NCBI GenBank assembly: GCA_012845835.1
Contig: JABAKD010000036.1
Span: forward strand, 1,388,501-1,452,500
DNA length: 64,000 bases
Direction: 5' to 3'
DNA from: Undaria pinnatifida
Taxonomy: Eukaryota; Sar; Phaeophyceae; Laminariales; Alariaceae
Shown: positions 60,001-64,000 of the stretch, in pieces
Layout: the number at the start of each line of letters is the position of its first letter
Position numbering within the stretch: position 1 is the stretch's first letter
Made by a program: the position numbers and the translations under genes
Notes under the pieces: generated by a model
What the model saw: only the letters and a program-made list of their open reading frames with translations
The model's database searches: none
What the model was told of the DNA's origin: nothing

Positions 60001-62557
60001 CACCAAATACCAAATATCCAATAGCCTGCTGCGTGAGTTCCTAGTGACAGCAATACTATTTGTCGTACAACATGTGTTGTCTATATAGGTGGATGATGAC
60101 ATCTACTGGCGAGTTGTAGAGCTCCGCTAGGATGTCCCGAGAGTTGACTCTTAGTATATCTACAAACAAAAACTTACAGCCAGTACCTCAGATTGCACGT
60201 ATCAGCGGCAGCCAACGGGTTCGGGTTCCCCATGAATCGGATCTGTTGTAGCTAGTCTGTTGCACGAAACAGTATCGGGACGCCAACATTGGTTACACGT
60301 TTTCGTACGCCATCGACCGACGGAAAGTTGGAAATCGGAACTATTTCGTCTATTGTTCGTTTGTGTACGCATAATTCATATTTCTATTTATTTCACTTTC
60401 AAGTTGTGTAGTTTCGATGACACTCCGACTTGTTATTTATGCTTGCTCTTCCTATGATGACATGTATGAACACAACACAGGAGACCTACTAAGAAACAGG
60501 GGGAAAATTAAGGCAGGCTGACATATACAGCGATATAATAAATCCGGGCGCCTACATACCGAAGATAGTGTAGAACACACTCTCTCCCAGTAAAAAACCC
60601 AGCCTGGGTCAATTTTCCTGTTTCTTATAAGGTGGTCTATGCTGTGCGCGAATTGCTATGATGTCAGGTGCTGCTGCACGCGTACCTCCACCGAATTATG
60701 GGCCAAAGCCAGCGCTACCAGCCCCATCCCAGCGCGCTTCTCTCGCCCTCTGCCGCCCCCCTCATCCTCTCCCACCCCCAACCCCTGAATTGGCAATTCA
60801 GCTGCGAGCTGGTGAATCACAGTCCGATTGCCGTCAGCCCGGTCGCCAATTAAACGAGCATCCCAAACTCGATCGTCCAATTCAGGAAGGCTGGCGATAT
60901 TTCGAAACCAAACGGGACGAGTTGCCGCGCGGCCTTTGCGGGAATCATTGCCCTCGGCGTGTTTCATTGACGAGGCATCAGGGCTGGTGTTGCTTTCGGT
61001 CGTGTCAGGAAGCCGACAGGATTTGTCACCGATGGCAGATGCTGCTGTGTCTGCTGGTGCTGGTGCTGGTGGTGCTGTTTCTGTCGCTGTGGCTTGTGAT
61101 GGTGGTGGTGCTGCTGCTGCTACGGACGCTGTCGCTGGTACTTGCGTTGCTGGTGGTGTTGCTATTGGTGTTGGCGTTTGTGTGGGTGGTGGTGCTCTTG
61201 CTGGAGTTGGTGCCGCTGCTGGTGCTGGTGGTGCTACCGCAGGTGCTGGTGCTGACGGTGCTTGGCGTGATGTAATAGCTGAACTCGCGGGCACTCCGTC
61301 AATGATGCGCGCGCACCTGTCTCCGAAGACGACGCCCACTTCTCGCAGGAATGTTTGACGCGGAAATGTTTGGCAAGCAGAAACAGTCCGCAGTGGAATT
61401 GGGGTCAGGGTTAAGGCCACACCTTTTGGGGTCCGTATAGCGACAACCGTCGTACCGTAGTAGCACGTACGAGATCGGTTTGCAACTCTGTTATGCGCCC
61501 ATTGCTGTACATACATGTACAACACGCAAGACCACAAACACCCTGAGACGTTTTTTGTGGCAACAACTCGTCCGAAGTATATACGCCGAGCGATGTGTAT
61601 ATGGCAATAACTCGTCCGGAGCCAGCATTTTCGTTGTGTGGGCCTTCCATGTTAAAAATCAAACCAAAATTTTTCGAGTTGCTCCCACCAACGCACTGCG
61701 ACGATGCTTGCACCAAAACACGCCTCCCGAAGACTGACTTCTCGCCAAAGTGAGCCACCAACAACCACTGTGATCTTTCTCCCACCAACACACGCCTCCC
61801 GATAACTGCGTGCTCGCCAGGGCGAGCCAACAAAACGCTGTGACACCACACCAACCACCCCACCCGTTTCGGCCTACGCATTTTTTTCTACTGTACGAGA
61901 AAATCGTGTCGGAAATTCGTGACAGGGTGTGTGTGTTCTTGCGCCACCAAGTTCGTTGTGTGTGCCCCCGTTGGCGGAGAAAAAAAACTCGGACATTCAC
62001 CCCAGGGGATGTGTTATCTTGCGTATTGCAAGGTAATGCTATGGATAGATATCGGTACAATATCGACCCACGAATAAGAACCGGCAAATTCACACTAAGA
62101 AAGCCAGGCTCACCTTTTGGGGGACGCGAACAAAGTTGGATAAAAAAAATCGTGTTCAGCGGCGAGCGCTACACCAAACCCTATATAACAGCGTCTGCTC
62201 AAGGTTGCGCAAGTGGATTGTGTGATAAAGAGGTTTTAAGCCTCGCTCAGGTGAGGCGTTTTTAGTTGGCGGGCTCATACTTTACTCACGCGATCCTCGA
62301 CCGACATCCAGCCCGTACACCGCCAATCCAGGTGTAAAAACTCTCACGGTCGATAGCAAAGCTCCTGACCGGACATCGTACACCCAAATAGAAGACCCGC
62401 TGCAGGCGAAGAGGAGACCTCCGTCCGTCGAGAAAGCTAATCCCATCACGGGGCCTAAAAGAGACCCTGGCACCACATCTCCCACAGTCCCACGGTCCAT
62501 ATCGTCATCATGACCGTGCTCATCTTGGCTACGCATGACATCATCCTGACCACTCAT
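29023..62557 (-). CDS. WDR6-like WD40 protein (tRNA wobble 2'-O-methylation subunit family), ~15 exons over 33.5 kb
   Basis: Beta-propeller scaffold; in the known family (human WDR6, yeast Rtt10/Trm734) it partners an FTSJ1/Trm7 methyltransferase for Nm34 of tRNA. Exons (minus): 62557-62290, ~61338-60686, 58546-58406, 57738-57578, 54957-54756, 53988-53579, 53144-51608, 50754-50404, 48889-48371, 48187-47651, 46656-46560, 45441-44993, 44274-43129, 40485-40378 and about 30060-29023. Family landmarks in order: LAHNSVE-VWD, VAAGTVFNQ-VLVW, LQGHEGVIFR, ASDDRTVRVW, GHVSRVWDV, GEDGTAILW, MATGGNDGASNLWD, VSADANGTVAWW, FCGDTKGNIFCF, FSAGHDGLVN, RIMSL, VVTGGDDQAVC, VSRDQRLSRWD and VTDVCDV..SGQGLQ. Joins are phase-consistent except the last (exon 14 to 15), which needs another exon or other sites. 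The predicted protein, near 2,500 residues, is about twice the human length because of low-complexity insertions. The start is the ATG before GPVMGLAFS. A retrotransposon sits in the last large intron, antisense. Confidence 0.87.
30063..30726. other. WDR6 intron left of the retrotransposon
   Basis: AT-richer, no coding similarity. Confidence 0.5.
30727..31160 (+). repeat. 5' LTR
   Basis: Starts TGTGGGTCACAATG, ends TACAAACCCTTA. Contains a perfect 22-bp palindrome at 30953-30974 (arms gtgcgagggtg). The ending TA/TT instead of CA is atypical. Confidence 0.95.
31161..31180 (+). promoter_or_regulatory. Probable primer binding site
   Basis: TTGGCGTTCAGACGGCAGTC directly after the LTR; TGGCG start is complementary to a tRNA ...CGCCA 3' end. 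The tRNA is not identified. Confidence 0.6.
31216..32817 (+). CDS. Gag
   Basis: 533 residues from ATG 31216 (context cagccATGt) to TAG 32815. Acidic Ala/Asp-rich N-terminus, a retrotransposon gag-type core (VIQQYRLVCSFR... FKMDPGETVASYALRFQSEC), and a C-terminal Cys-His motif CTHPTCKSKVGHWLEEC with spacing C-x4-C-x5-H-x4-C instead of the usual C-x2-C-x4-H-x4-C, followed by a basic Gly-rich stretch and an Asp run. Forms the particle and binds RNA. The stop is directly followed by pol in the same frame. Confidence 0.95.
   Translation: MSDSYGENVDNRDQQPATPADGTVVVTTNGAAGDNPVEPDGDGAATTSDGAAAEATADGSSPASAMDVDSDNAVGASGFHQTNITPLLSGPSNIDSTVNLLQSIVNKDIAKLNSGEIAELSPQTMELMSRLVSLASFESKSSSPAVSVQQQETSVPSLAQTFAEVLSPKSKRVVITSQDVKQVPRLTGSADVDVISVIQQYRLVCSFRVKAGISTGVSDAELVKLSDEVAFEHISLICDGPVLTLYQHIMDGSLNWHNPAVSTEITDAPGSHTAPKNWSELKTALLDCLMPSNSVEDSALRLAEFKMDPGETVASYALRFQSECTRFEACVQRVTPGRSPYAALSVVLFRNGVVPGIRLLASQEQHPKTMSEAVAQLRRLEAANLTGSNTSRINAHVSATSFTTVPNRTAIAQQYDAISLRAASGKAGSSSGGSSSGGATSSGPKGKPFKGKSPMGDKFPKGARTDKERPKCTHPTCKSKVGHWLEECWTRQREERDARRARATSKRNKGGGGGNGGGKRSKKAPAPDDDDDN
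32818..37503 (+). CDS. Pol polyprotein (PR-RT-RNaseH-IN-chromodomain)
   Basis: Open in the gag frame from the codon after TAG (32818) to TAG 37501. Residues counted from 32881: protease-like VDTATD near 172 (Ala where most have Gly/Ser), RT with YMDD at 655-658 (34843), RNase H first Asp near 810 (HTDASEQG), integrase zinc HHCC region and catalytic D1146, D1205, E1241 (D-x58-D-x35-E), GPYTV module, then a chromodomain-like YVIEAIDGHKRG...YHLKLKGQPP...WRHYS segment. No early ATG: the first in-frame ATG is at about 32968, so expression by stop readthrough from gag is likely. Confidence 0.95.
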   Translation, partial: GCPAVVAPETVGSSSGVARKGVKRKLSTSSVAAFAPEFIVPRVPVRHRSYVMPRYRARSHGAANKLFRVASVSELRVVPPPQAEVEEVKSQRSSRKRSLSCDNGVPDSPVTVFASPSASQGMRPSRCTAPARFGVRFRDVEGKSFPEIKHNSDHVWYSSRLAHKTIDFSLSFSSRRVRIAGSVDDVPVNNITVDTATDVPVVSLAWVRSHPTLRGIPLNPVPPAAVALRAANGEPINVVGFIDFPLTLSELTRTVTALVVPSLGPDLMLLDNSVMSDFGARLDWKNQTLSFSSTGSTIPAVHRIRDSVPSSSTSNPSPASHTQNMSVAAVHHDADAIPVSLCERVNLKPEWESLAVAYTDCLPPEDCTVVVEPRIITEKDFSDDTILEPFKDILVARTLATWSASDGSVVVQICNPSGDGVCLLPGLHLGNLYTASVVTPDQLNINAVANTPVSDEDVRRARSDLEGPLSKAFASSTFTVEQKDAVLDLCAKYRPVFSLSMSELGRCTIAEATFHVPEGTRPVDRPPYRPNPRTSEVIDKCVNEMLEWGIIEERPSPWGSPCTIVAKSNGSPRFCVDYRHTLNRHIIRKSWPMPNLESCLDAVGDALYISVADILSAFWQLPVAEGHVDRTAFVTPRGKYCFKRMPFGVANAPWLFQHVMSLALGHLGPDSGILSYMDDLICINHTFESHLVSFEKMFAALHAAGLTLKPSKIQFGQKEVNYLGHVISAKGISVSTDRINAIHDLPTPKSIKDLRSVLGMANFVRRFVKDYSDLTAPLVELTRKSFIKRTSFKKAWGPAQDAAFQKLKDALSEAPVLHFPDFSRDFVVHTDASEQGVGAFLAQPSKGSTDGKELDIVAYYSKRFSRSQSHYSPTMKECLAVVWALTHWRPYLWGRHFTCCTDHQALTYLYHMQDTSNMLTRWAICLQNYDFTVKHVPGKLNVVPDTLSRIFSEVDGKPLPSEPQLAAICRNVPDDQPFHPPNPREYELSAGNLDEIVPVESDRELFASAISVFPVVDAAKLLAHQRKEFCQYFDYLANPTKARVPHQQSKSSMSKFFIHEGLLCRSYVPAHLRRRDTFRDQLVVPKSLRTLVINACHDLPSSGGHLAFKGTFDKVRDRYWWPTMHSDVAEHVKSCLPCQRRKTSHRSPMLPTGHRPVTRPFQVVAVDLVEYKSKSEGNRFILSAIDHLTRFLILIPIKSKEAAVVVRHLIDRVFSVFGPPETLHSDQGKEFQNQLVKELQSVFGYKKTRTAAYRPQGNSVLERVHSTVHNMLATYSNLPCDNWAELLPFVQLAHNTAYSKTLEETPHYLVFGRTATLPVELILGVPSNDAPQNKLDYSRRTVENLQLAYELARRNLQERADKQAVENEKLSFPSFKVGDKVLLHRPYHETDGPNPKLGSPWHGPYTVRAQLSPVIYRVTKPNEPAEVTVHLGRMKQFVKPKSSPAPDFEALDDMFLGTTLPVPDLDGSVHTVTIGPYVIEAIDGHKRGVGAASVENFQYHLKLKGQPPQCGVWRHYSTLPQCKEMIESYRAVILSQNPSAFDPPGKKKHTYSRSDRDEGNT
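37504..38705 (+). other. 3' untranslated region of the retrotransposon
   Basis: 1.2 kb between pol and the PPT without an ORF above about 105 codons and no recognised domain. Confidence 0.7.
38706..38721 (+). promoter_or_regulatory. Polypurine tract
   Basis: aaaactggggggtaat immediately before the 3' LTR; the aaaactgggggg part is the likely plus-strand primer. Confidence 0.75.
38722..39155 (+). repeat. 3' LTR
   Basis: Matches the 5' LTR except ttcttg against ttctta near the end. Confidence 0.95.
39156..39454. other. WDR6 intron right of the retrotransposon
   Basis: Nothing recognised. Confidence 0.5.
39455..39705 (+). mobile_element. Homopolymer-C-ended dispersed element, 5'-truncated copy
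   Basis: From aagcaggcacaaggtgccga to gactgagtacaccccaccc; matches the last ~250 bp of 49825-50387. Confidence 0.85.
39706..40377. other. WDR6 intron; three 38-bp repeats at 40262-40372
   Basis: The repeats (caataatcgtctggcgcc, caatcatctggcgac, caaacatttggcaac with ttggttgcg between) abut the donor of exon 14. Otherwise nothing recognised. Confidence 0.55.
40378..40485 (-). CDS. WDR6-like exon 14
   Basis: Acceptor gctactcag; MGVLCMAIHALPESGRFLVV, TGGDDQAVCVAEVEVE; donor GAG|GTTCGA (two alternative GTs within 12 nt), phase 0. It follows RAHQ of exon 13 as in the family's AHxxGVN blade. Confidence 0.85.
40486..42527. other. WDR6 intron 13, mostly unassigned
   Basis: Short ORFs and homopolymers; contains the MITE candidate at 41662-41979. 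Confidence 0.5.
41662..41979. mobile_element. MITE candidate with 11-bp terminal inverted repeats
   Basis: Left end ggtctgtctct, right end agagacagacc; about 318 bp, AT-rich inside, no ORF. No clear target duplication, so weak. Confidence 0.35.
42528..42626. repeat. (ATATCA)n microsatellite
   Basis: About 100 bp of caatat/atcaat units with a few substitutions. Confidence 0.95.
42627..43128. other. WDR6 intron 13 right end
   Basis: Contains the 42728-42812 partner of the 14515-14600 repeat. Confidence 0.6.
43129..44274 (-). CDS. WDR6-like exon 13, with coding minisatellites
   Basis: Acceptor ttttttttcag; MTTTPNPKSQLHAHRIMSLC, poly-Pro, ~11-residue repeats (43780-44160), DTVVVAGDSGGGVTIFTL, FIATGDTGGTVTLWEFLAGD, 8-residue VAPSEG-type repeats (43285-43460), VPVLEYRAHQ; donor CAG|GTGATT, phase 0. 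Confidence 0.9.
43285..43460 (-). repeat. In-frame 24-bp coding minisatellite in exon 13
   Basis: About seven units of GGSGVAPSE / EGSDVAASE / EGGGIAPSG type, a loop between a WD strand and KVWEGF. Confidence 0.9.
43780..44160 (-). repeat. In-frame 33-bp coding minisatellite in exon 13
   Basis: Units of 11 residues: TKLRNTVGNIV, TNCQDTVATIF, NKSRDTAENIT, TKNRETVANTV, AENQDMGAKTV, plus more after a duplicated DDTVVVARSSGGGV block. It separates the RIMSL strand from VVVAGDSGGGVTIF. Confidence 0.9.
44993..45441 (-). CDS. WDR6-like exon 12
   Basis: Acceptor catcggtag; GEDGVVKLLDVFFKRR completes LVTG-GEDGVV; an in-frame duplicated FHHPTxPxAxxP stretch; LPSHESSVGALAVGVRR; VVISGGGKMELRAWG. Donor CCG|GTTAGT, phase 0. 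Confidence 0.88.
45442..46559. other. WDR6 intron 11
   Basis: 45500-45680 and 46020-46290 share a degenerate motif (ctcgataccccacccagg-like, then gaaagcgc and tggcctaggt), also seen near 56500 and 57380: a low-copy dispersed repeat. Confidence 0.45.
46560..46656 (-). CDS. WDR6-like exon 11 (short)
   Basis: FGYSLGTPFHSKRVASARFL and ANLRLVTG; donor ACAG|GTAAAG, phase 1. The acceptor cgattcag at 46656 is chosen because it gives phase 0; the pyrimidine tract is modest. Confidence 0.7.
46657..47650. other. WDR6 intron 10
   Basis: No coding similarity recognised. Confidence 0.5.
47651..48187 (-). CDS. WDR6-like exon 10
   Basis: Acceptor gaatgagcag; LECGDRHLAHDLVLSW, then a Gly/Glu-rich linker and LAYHSSAVGDGPGSKK; donor AAG|GTAATA, phase 0. 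CGDRHLAHD occupies the place of the family's CGGGHRSW segment. The 3' half has no clear counterpart. Confidence 0.75.
48371..48889 (-). CDS. WDR6-like exon 9
   Basis: 173 codons open. Acceptor aaaatttcag; ITRIALRGDCLFSAGHDGLV, ITAISDLWVGSCGDNLGMGE, RMSVWDLTQTRQLLE; donor GAG|GTAAGG, phase 0. Confidence 0.92.
48890..49824. other. WDR6 intron 8, with a C/A-rich low-complexity run
   Basis: 49620-49800 is made of accccacc/ccccacct variants; the rest is unassigned. Confidence 0.6.
49825..50387 (+). mobile_element. Homopolymer-C-ended dispersed element, full-length copy
   Basis: Starts ggttggcaccgacgct..., contains cactgcgtgagctagacaac, gagaaccgtaactccgcaca, tccttggaaggatgcagttt, gatgcgagggtctatggtca, ends gagtac plus 13 C. 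Nearly the same as the reverse complement of 55012-55561 over its whole length. No transposase. It stops 17 nt from the 5' splice site of WDR6 exon 8. Confidence 0.9.
50404..50754 (-). CDS. WDR6-like exon 8, with a GC 5' splice site
   Basis: Acceptor tttgccag; NVTSIAIDDRRCVSRADFEN, FVFCGDTKGNIFCFLEQL, CLTLKRQHGKDQ; donor CAG|GCAAGT (GC type, otherwise perfect consensus), phase 0. The next exon begins ITRIALRGD, restoring a family-like HGKDQ-ITRIAL blade. Confidence 0.86.
50755..51063. other. WDR6 intron 7, left part
   Basis: Nothing recognised. Confidence 0.5.
51064..51443. repeat. Perfect 190-bp tandem duplication
   Basis: tactactgtacgtatgacac to cacctgtatt occurs twice back to back with no visible difference; lies in WDR6 intron 7. 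Confidence 0.95.
51608..53144 (-). CDS. WDR6-like exon 7 (largest)
   Basis: 512 codons. Acceptor accatgcag. The first ~170 residues are low-complexity with an internal ~60-residue tandem duplication (AEQNASINSPCGFSQQGTGE against AERNESTSSSCGSSQQRTGE), then IVREVRLSPDGTAAALLLAD, GVAIVVGRDDGCLFLL and CALVSADANGTVAWWEW. Donor ATG|GTGAGC, phase 0. Confidence 0.9.
53145..53578. other. WDR6 intron 6
   Basis: Nothing recognised. Confidence 0.5.
53579..53988 (-). CDS. WDR6-like exon 6
   Basis: Acceptor ctgacgcag; DGTAILWRECL, IMRGHSGSHVWRLAV, LMATGGNDGASNLWDLEFE; donor TCAAG|GTCAGA, phase 2. A 54-nt stretch around the acceptor is also duplicated at 54110-54160 (gatggctgtgccatc), an exon-start remnant in the intron. 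Confidence 0.9.
53989..54755. other. WDR6 intron 5
   Basis: 54100-54180 holds a decayed copy of the exon 6 start (minus strand: gatggcacagccatcatttt against gatggcacggccatcctttg). Otherwise nothing. Confidence 0.55.
54756..54957 (-). CDS. WDR6-like exon 5
   Basis: Acceptor ctgtgccag; VTWRKDGKRLASASDDRTVR, then WGHVSRVWDVGFSSVGVVTC; donor GGAGAG|GTGAGG, phase 0. A dispersed element (55012-55561) lies about 55 nt upstream of the acceptor, its C-run adding to the pyrimidine context. Confidence 0.94.
55012..55561 (-). mobile_element. Homopolymer-C-ended dispersed element, full-length copy, inverted
   Basis: G-run then tgtactcagtttgtgcatgg on plus, through to ttttacagcgtcggtgccaa at 55561. Two short diverged relatives of its end follow at 55570-55660 and 55705-55790 (each with a G-run then tact(g/c)a(g/t)ttgttgct). 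Confidence 0.9.
55921..56143. mobile_element. MITE-like element, GGGTCGGGTC family, copy IV
   Basis: Best copy: left end gggcttttcacgggtc, right end gacccgtgaaaagcc, perfect inverted over about 15 bp; interior cacgggtcgggtcgg repeats and a (tggta)4 insertion. Confidence 0.88.
56144..57204. other. WDR6 intron 4, unassigned
   Basis: No coding similarity; a diffuse relative of 46020-46290 near 56500. Confidence 0.45.
57205..57362 (+). mobile_element. Homopolymer-C-ended dispersed element, short copy flanked by C-runs
   Basis: cgccgaacaccgcgcggcg to gagtac followed by 14 C; a second C-run (57188-57202) precedes it. Confidence 0.85.
57578..57738 (-). CDS. WDR6-like exon 4
   Basis: Acceptor gtgacaag; VLVWNPRQADTGNVKEM to VMRLQGHEGVIF; donor TTCAG|GTGGCG, phase 2. 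Confidence 0.92.
57739..58405. other. WDR6 intron 3
   Basis: Nothing recognised. Confidence 0.5.
58406..58546 (-). CDS. WDR6-like exon 3
   Basis: 47 codons, acceptor tttttccag: VWDWASQRCPFRVYR, CLVYHASLWGRTLGE, VAAGTVFNQ; donor CAG|GTGCGA, phase 0. The VAAGTVFNQ motif is highly characteristic of the family. Confidence 0.93.
58590..58960. repeat. ~95-110-bp tandem repeat, 4 copies
   Basis: atgccaggaaagggtatggt / cattcgccaggaaacggta recurs at about 58588, 58624, 58704 and 58792, and as cattcgctaacaaacggtaa at 58898, each with ttggcaaccgagtt and atacgtgg parts. In WDR6 intron 2. Confidence 0.8.
58961..60685. other. WDR6 intron 2, unassigned
   Basis: Open stretches at 59270-59960 on the minus strand (for example VYIGFGDLERGPFHLAP) match nothing I know; could be a decayed mobile-element gene. 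Confidence 0.4.
60686..61338 (-). CDS. WDR6-like exon 2
   Basis: Starts GVVFGDRCARI; then a ~75-residue Pro/Ala/Thr linker (about 61040-61260), LPELDDRVWDARLIGD, and GLVALALAHNSVE at the donor GAG|GTACGC, phase 0. The acceptor is either at 61338 or 61341; both keep the frame. Confidence 0.85.
61339..62289. other. WDR6 intron 1
   Basis: 61725-61815 holds two copies of acgcctcccga..act..ctcgcca..gagcca (about 66-bp step). Otherwise nothing. Confidence 0.6.
62290..62557 (-). CDS. WDR6-like exon 1 (start)
   Basis: ATG at 62557; acidic/Asp-His-rich 30 residues, then GPVMGLAFSTDGGLLFACSG and IWVYDVRSGALL, the first WD blade. Donor TCGC|GTGAGTAAAG, phase 1. Confidence 0.85.
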
Positions 62558-62720
62558 GAACGTATTCTTTAATTATAATCACCTATATTTGTATTCATAT
62601 TTTTGAAAGTTAAGATTTTGGGGCGGGGAAGGTGGAGCGAGCGAGGGAGAAGGGAGGGAGGGAGGGGAGAAGGGAAGGGCCCGAATGTGGTCGAAAGCCT
62701 GTAAGGGAAGGTTGTACGAG
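62558..62720 (-). promoter_or_regulatory. WDR6-like 5' flank with pyrimidine-rich tract
   Basis: On the minus strand, ctccctccctcccttctccc (about 62640-62690) precedes an AT-rich 70 bp and the ATG. Probably core promoter/5' UTR; no TATA box is evident. Confidence 0.5.
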
Positions 62721-64000
62721 GCACAAGAGTCAGGGTGTGTACATTTAACTACGTTATGGAGTCTAAGGCAGCGGCTTGGTCACGTCCAAACGTAGTGTTA
62801 GCATGGGAGGGGCAACCGCGTAACGCGGAATCAGATTGTCAAGCCCATATCCACGAACAAACGTCCACGTGCTACATGCAGGCGTCAATCAAAGGGTGTC
62901 GTATTCGTGCTGCATACCAGGTATTAGGTATCATACAATCACGAGGCCTCCACAGCAAGCTATAGAGCGCGAGAGCTTCAGTGTTGAAGTTGCGTTGGCC
63001 GGATCGTAGGTCGTGGCGGAAGTTACCGTTATTGTCATGATAAAATGATAAAGCATAGTCTAGGGATGGTGAACAATAAGAAGCAGCAGTACGCACTACA
63101 CTCAGGGATCAGCAGACGAGCCTCCGTTCAGACCAAGCAATTCCGGGCTCGGAAAGGGCGAAAGCCAGCGAGGACGATGTCATGATCACATACACGATGA
63201 CAACCAGCGGAAGATATTTGTCTACCGGGTATGCTTCGAATTACCTGGTACATGGTACTCGTACTGCCGTATGCCTATCGCATCGGTACGCTTCTTTTTG
63301 GGTCCCAGGTGTAGCGACCACAAAACACGACGGTCTTATCAAGCGACTACGGAGGCTGTGCTGTGGCACAGGTATCATTATCATGCTGTGCGCGTGTCTC
63401 ACACCTCTTTACGTTGAAGTTCGGGCGTACTCCCAGCAGCTCGGGTTGCTTCGTGCGGATAGCCCGTTTCAATCGACACTTTCCTCCCCATGAACTCCCG
63501 ACGGTGTACTCGTCACATGACAGCAGTGAAGGTGTTTTAGACACCCATGCATTCAACGGTTTTGATTTGAACCAACTGTCGACTGCCGACAGTATCACGA
63601 GTAGTCGTGCTGCTTCAACCCATCAACAACTTGTCTTCAAACCGCCCGTTGTTGCTCCTGTACGTACACCGTACATCCTCCACACCACGAGCGCATCTCA
63701 GTCAACATTAATTACACCCATGGGGTCTGGTGTTTTCAGGAGTCTTGAATCTCGTGGTCCACTATCTCGTACTGGTGTACTAACCGCTCTCCGACCATAC
63801 CTGCTGTGCGACCACGCTGACACCAGTACCCAGCACGCCGTGCGTATACGGACAGCTGGCACTGGAGTCTTTTACTGTGACCTCTCCACTCCCAGCCAGC
63901 TCCTCCCAGCCTCCCACCACAGCAGTTATTGTCGACATGCGGCGCATCACAGGTCTTCCACGGGACTGTCATAATTTTGTGTCAGCCCCTCTCCAATATG
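62721..64000. other. Right-edge region, no recognised gene
   Basis: A 203-codon open frame at 63363-63974 (plus) has no similarity I recognise and no convincing composition. It may be an exon of a gene beyond the window. Confidence 0.4.

Noticed and set aside
60658-61358. 205- and 176-codon plus-strand ORFs
   Set aside because: Shadows of the Pro/Ala-rich exon 2 of the minus-strand WDR6-like gene; the minus frame has the WD motifs.

Overview
This is a eukaryotic, intron-rich, repeat-dense window from one large-genome nuclear chromosome. There are no operons and no ribosome-binding sites, and nearly every sizeable ORF that makes sense is either an exon of a split gene or belongs to a transposon. 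The mix (short exons with canonical GT-AG borders, introns from 0.2 to more than 6 kb, an autonomous Helitron, a chromodomain Ty3/gypsy element, many minisatellites) would fit a brown alga or another large-genome alga/stramenopile. I cannot fix the taxon from sequence alone.

Layout, left to right. (1) 1-5,883, minus strand: an autonomous Helitron whose Rep/helicase gene runs off the left edge. Four exons are visible and all splice phases agree. Its first intron is a 1.6 kb minisatellite containing copies of the zinc-ribbon exon end. (2) 5.9-10.8 kb: repeat-rich DNA with a 43-bp satellite (core TATCGATCGATA), a possible hAT-like transposase fragment, a 143-bp near-perfect inverted repeat, a tandem array and a MITE-like element. 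(3) 10,818-24,304, plus strand: seven exons of an S28-family serine peptidase (DPP7/PRCP-like) with the Ser, Asp and His catalytic segments. The first ~130 residues are not found. The introns hold many repeats, and the last two exons have extra copies. (4) 24.3-29.0 kb: tandem 3'-end copies of the peptidase gene, MITE-like copies, and a five-copy tandem array of the 3' end of the next gene. (5) 62,557 down to 29,023, minus strand: one 33.5 kb gene with about 15 exons encoding a WDR6-like WD40 protein (subunit for tRNA wobble 2'-O-methylation; yeast Rtt10/Trm734). At ten of the junctions between consecutive exons, both splice sites and reading phase agree unambiguously. (6) 30,727-39,155, plus strand: a young, complete chromovirus-type Ty3/gypsy LTR retrotransposon sitting antisense inside a WDR6 intron. 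It has 434-bp LTRs with one visible difference, a gag ORF, and pol separated from gag only by one in-frame TAG. (7) 62.6-64 kb: a pyrimidine-rich WDR6 5' flank and unrecognised sequence.

The two host genes are housekeeping-type and have no evident functional link. The strongest unusual theme is repeated local tandem duplication of exon-containing blocks: exons F and G of the peptidase, the 3' terminal coding segments of both host genes, the Helitron exon-1 end and start, and in-frame coding minisatellites (11-, 8-, 15- and ~60-residue periods). A second theme is two dispersed non-autonomous families that sit close to exons. One of them, ending in a C/G homopolymer, lies 17 nt from a GC-type 5' splice site and about 55 nt upstream of a 3' splice site of the WDR6-like gene.

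No tRNA, rRNA or CRISPR array was recognised by eye. Exon borders were inferred from GT/GC-AG sites, phase and family similarity, not from transcripts.
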